Shown here: positions 5,026 through 6,982 of the stretch, one piece after another | Layout: each line of letters begins with the position of its first letter | Numbering within the stretch: position 1 is the stretch's first letter | Assembly (NCBI GenBank): GCA_031276685.1 | Contig: JAISMQ010000120.1 | Location: forward strand, 1 to 6,982 | Source: Treponema sp. | Lineage (GTDB): Bacteria; Spirochaetota; Spirochaetia; Treponematales; Breznakiellaceae | Length of the DNA: 6,982 nucleotides | Direction: 5' to 3' | Notes under the pieces: model-generated | Told to the model about the DNA's origin: nothing | The model's database searches: none | What the model saw: the letters and a program-made list of their open reading frames with translations, nothing else | Translations under genes and position numbers: made by a program

Positions 5026-6982
5026 ATGAACAGCCCCGACTGGCACAGGAAGAACTACCGCCGGAATTTGGTGGACATGCACATCAATGCGTGGAATCCC
5101 GAATTTATGACCAAATTTGATCCAAAAGCCTACGTGGACTGCATGATCAAAGCCAACGTAAGCTGCTGCATGGTGTACGCCAATTCCCACGCGGGTTACG
5201 CGAACTGGCCCGCCCCCGGCGGCAATCTGCATCCGGGACTTAAGGGCAGGGACGCTTTTGGCGAAGTAGTGGATCTGTGCCACAAGAACGGCATCGAAGT
5301 TATCGCCTATTATACCCTTATCTACGACAACTGGGCCTACGACGCGGACCCGGCCTGGCGGATTGTCAGCGCCGACGGCAGCTCCGGCAGGGAACATCTG
5401 GATTCGGCGGGCGGCCGTTACGGCCTTGTCTGCCCCTATTCTTCAGGCTACCGGGAATTCACCGCCCGGCAGGTGAACGATCTTGTTTCAAACTACGAAT
5501 TTGAAAGCGTCTTTTTTGATATGACCTTCTGGCCAACGGTCTGCTACTGCGCCAACTGCAAGACCCGGTACGAAAAGGAGATCGGCGGCATCATGCCCCG
5601 GATCATCGACTGGAACGATCCGGCCTGGAACCGTTTTCAGGATGCCCGGGAAAAGTGGCTGAACGATTTTGCCCGGTATACCACCGGCCTCGTCAAAGCC
5701 GTAAAGCCCCATGTCACCGTAAACCACCAGTATTCGACCATAACGCAAAGCTGGATTCGGGGGGTCACCGAGGATCATACCGACGCCTGCGATTACGTGG
5801 GGGGCGACTTCTACGCCGGGCCCACGGAACAGGGGCTTATCTGCAAGCTTTTCAATTCCCTTACCGGGAGTTTCGAGTTTCACACCAGCCGCTGCACCGG
5901 GCTGGGGGATCACACCACCGTCAAATCCATGGAGCATCTGCGGCTGCACTCCTGCGTCGCCCTTGCCCATAACGGGGCCTTCCTCTTTATCGACGCCATC
6001 GATCCGGCGGGGACCCTGAATCCCGCTTTCTACGAGGACATGGGCCCCATCCTGCGGGATTTTCAAAAATATGAACCCTATCTGTGCGGCGAACTGATCG
6101 CCGACGTGGCCATCCTCTTTGACATGCAGTCCAAGTTTGACGAGCAGAGCAACGGTAAAAGCGTTACAGCCTCCGATGTCCACCGGCTGCCCCATCTGGA
6201 CGCGGTGGTGGGCGCCGCCCGCACCCTCAAGGAAAAGCACATCCCCTATACGATCATCGGACGGCGGAACCTGAAAAACGCCGCCGGCAAGTACCGGGTC
6301 ATCGTGCTTCCCGGCGTCCTGCGTCTTTCCGGCGAGGCGGCGGAGGACATCAAAGCCTTTGTTAAGGCCGGGGGCCGTGTGTACGCATCGGGGCGCTCGG
6401 GCACCCAGAACCTCGGCGATCTGTTCGGCATCGAACGGATCGGAGAGACCACCCAGAACTTCACCTATATGGCCCCCACGGAGGCGGGTAAGAAGTACCT
6501 GGCCGATTCAAGCCTGCAATACCCCCTGGCGATAGACTGGAAGCAGCAGATCGTCCGGGCCCTGCCGGGAGCCGAGGTACTGGCCGTGCAGGTGCTGCCC
6601 TACACGGAAAAGACCGGGGCGGCGGAATTTGCCTCGATCCATTCCAACCCGCCGGGGGTCCCCACCGACAATCCGGCCATGGTCCGTAAAAACTACGGAC
6701 AAGGCAGGGTCATCTACACAACGGGGGTCATCGAAAACCGTTCGGAGATGTACCAGAGCCGGGCCTTTATCGCCTGCGTAGAAGATCTGCTGGACGGTAA
6801 ACACTCGGCGGACCTTGAGGCCCCCCCCGCCGCCGAAGCGGTGTGCTTTGCCCAGGAGGGCGGCATCATTGCCAGCGTGATCAGCACCCAGACCGTGCTG
6901 CCGCCGGTCGCCGCCTGCGGCCTGCGCCTGTCCCTGGATCTCAAGGGAAGATCCTGCGCGAAGGTGCTGCACCTGCCGGACG
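5026..6982 (+). CDS. Glycoside-hydrolase-like protein (GHL6/beta-galactosidase trimerisation type), 3' end missing
   Basis: The frame from ATG 5026 is open to the right edge: 652 codons plus one base. AAGGAGA (5010-5016) lies 9 bases before the ATG, and the gap to the bicupin gene is 29 bases. Residues 1 to about 340 look like a TIM-barrel hydrolase of the hypothetical-glycosidase/alpha-fucosidase-like kind. ESVFFDMTFW (160-169) places Asp165 at the end of a barrel strand, a candidate nucleophile by analogy with GH29. It is followed by the cysteine cluster CYCANC (Cys173, 175, 178). HNGAFLFIDAIDP begins at His315. Residues about 370-610 resemble the beta-galactosidase trimerisation/glutamine-amidotransferase-like fold, with YRVIVLPG at 423-430 and GGRVYASG at 449-456. 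A further domain begins near the edge. There is no signal peptide or membrane segment, so it should act inside the cell on an imported oligosaccharide or glycoside. The linkage it cuts, and whether it is catalytic at all, cannot be read from the sequence. Confidence 0.85.
   Translation, partial: MNSPDWHRKNYRRNLVDMHINAWNPEFMTKFDPKAYVDCMIKANVSCCMVYANSHAGYANWPAPGGNLHPGLKGRDAFGEVVDLCHKNGIEVIAYYTLIYDNWAYDADPAWRIVSADGSSGREHLDSAGGRYGLVCPYSSGYREFTARQVNDLVSNYEFESVFFDMTFWPTVCYCANCKTRYEKEIGGIMPRIIDWNDPAWNRFQDAREKWLNDFARYTTGLVKAVKPHVTVNHQYSTITQSWIRGVTEDHTDACDYVGGDFYAGPTEQGLICKLFNSLTGSFEFHTSRCTGLGDHTTVKSMEHLRLHSCVALAHNGAFLFIDAIDPAGTLNPAFYEDMGPILRDFQKYEPYLCGELIADVAILFDMQSKFDEQSNGKSVTASDVHRLPHLDAVVGAARTLKEKHIPYTIIGRRNLKNAAGKYRVIVLPGVLRLSGEAAEDIKAFVKAGGRVYASGRSGTQNLGDLFGIERIGETTQNFTYMAPTEAGKKYLADSSLQYPLAIDWKQQIVRALPGAEVLAVQVLPYTEKTGAAEFASIHSNPPGVPTDNPAMVRKNYGQGRVIYTTGVIENRSEMYQSRAFIACVEDLLDGKHSADLEAPPAAEAVCFAQEGGIIASVISTQTVLPPVAACGLRLSLDLKGRSCAKVLHLPD

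Noticed and set aside
5488..6240. Antisense frame opposite the glycosidase-like gene (250 codons)
   Set aside because: Shadow of the + strand reading frame, which stays open for 652 codons.

Overview
The window holds five protein genes, all on the + strand, and one sizeable intergenic gap. The first and last genes are cut by the window edges. Base composition is GC-rich but uneven: sampled 60-base lines run from about 43% to above 85% GC. Ribosome binding sites are strong AGGAG-type. A glycyl radical enzyme implies an anaerobic or facultatively anaerobic bacterium, because the radical is destroyed by oxygen. The gene mix resembles sugar-catabolic clusters of gut-type anaerobes. A spirochaete or Firmicutes host is a guess only; no marker gene in the window settles it.

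Layout. Positions 1-1602 encode the C-terminal two-thirds of a divergent glycyl radical enzyme, with its start outside the window. A 124-base gap (1603-1726) holds two strong inverted repeats. Four genes then follow with gaps of only 27, 12 and 29 bases, which reads as one operon: a sugar isomerase/epimerase of the xylose-isomerase-like TIM-barrel type (1727-2611), a Gfo/Idh/MocA NAD-dependent oxidoreductase (2639-3742), a two-cupin protein with a phosphomannose-isomerase-like metal site (3755-4996), and a large glycoside-hydrolase-like protein with a probable beta-galactosidase-trimerisation-type region (from 5026, open at the right edge).

How they may work together (inference). None of the complete proteins has a signal peptide or membrane segment, so the chemistry is probably cytoplasmic and acts on an imported saccharide or sugar derivative. 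The glycosidase-like protein could release a sugar. The oxidoreductase and the two isomerase-type proteins could oxidise and rearrange it. If it belongs to the same pathway, the glycyl radical enzyme could perform a radical dehydration or C-C/C-O cleavage on the resulting polyol or sugar acid. The substrate cannot be read from the sequence. No transporter, regulator or glycyl-radical activating enzyme is visible; they would have to lie outside the window.

The most interesting points are the non-standard active-site sequences of the glycyl radical enzyme, its linkage to an otherwise uncharacterised oxidoreductase/isomerase/bicupin/glycosidase set, and the nested, mutually exclusive hairpins between the enzyme and the operon.
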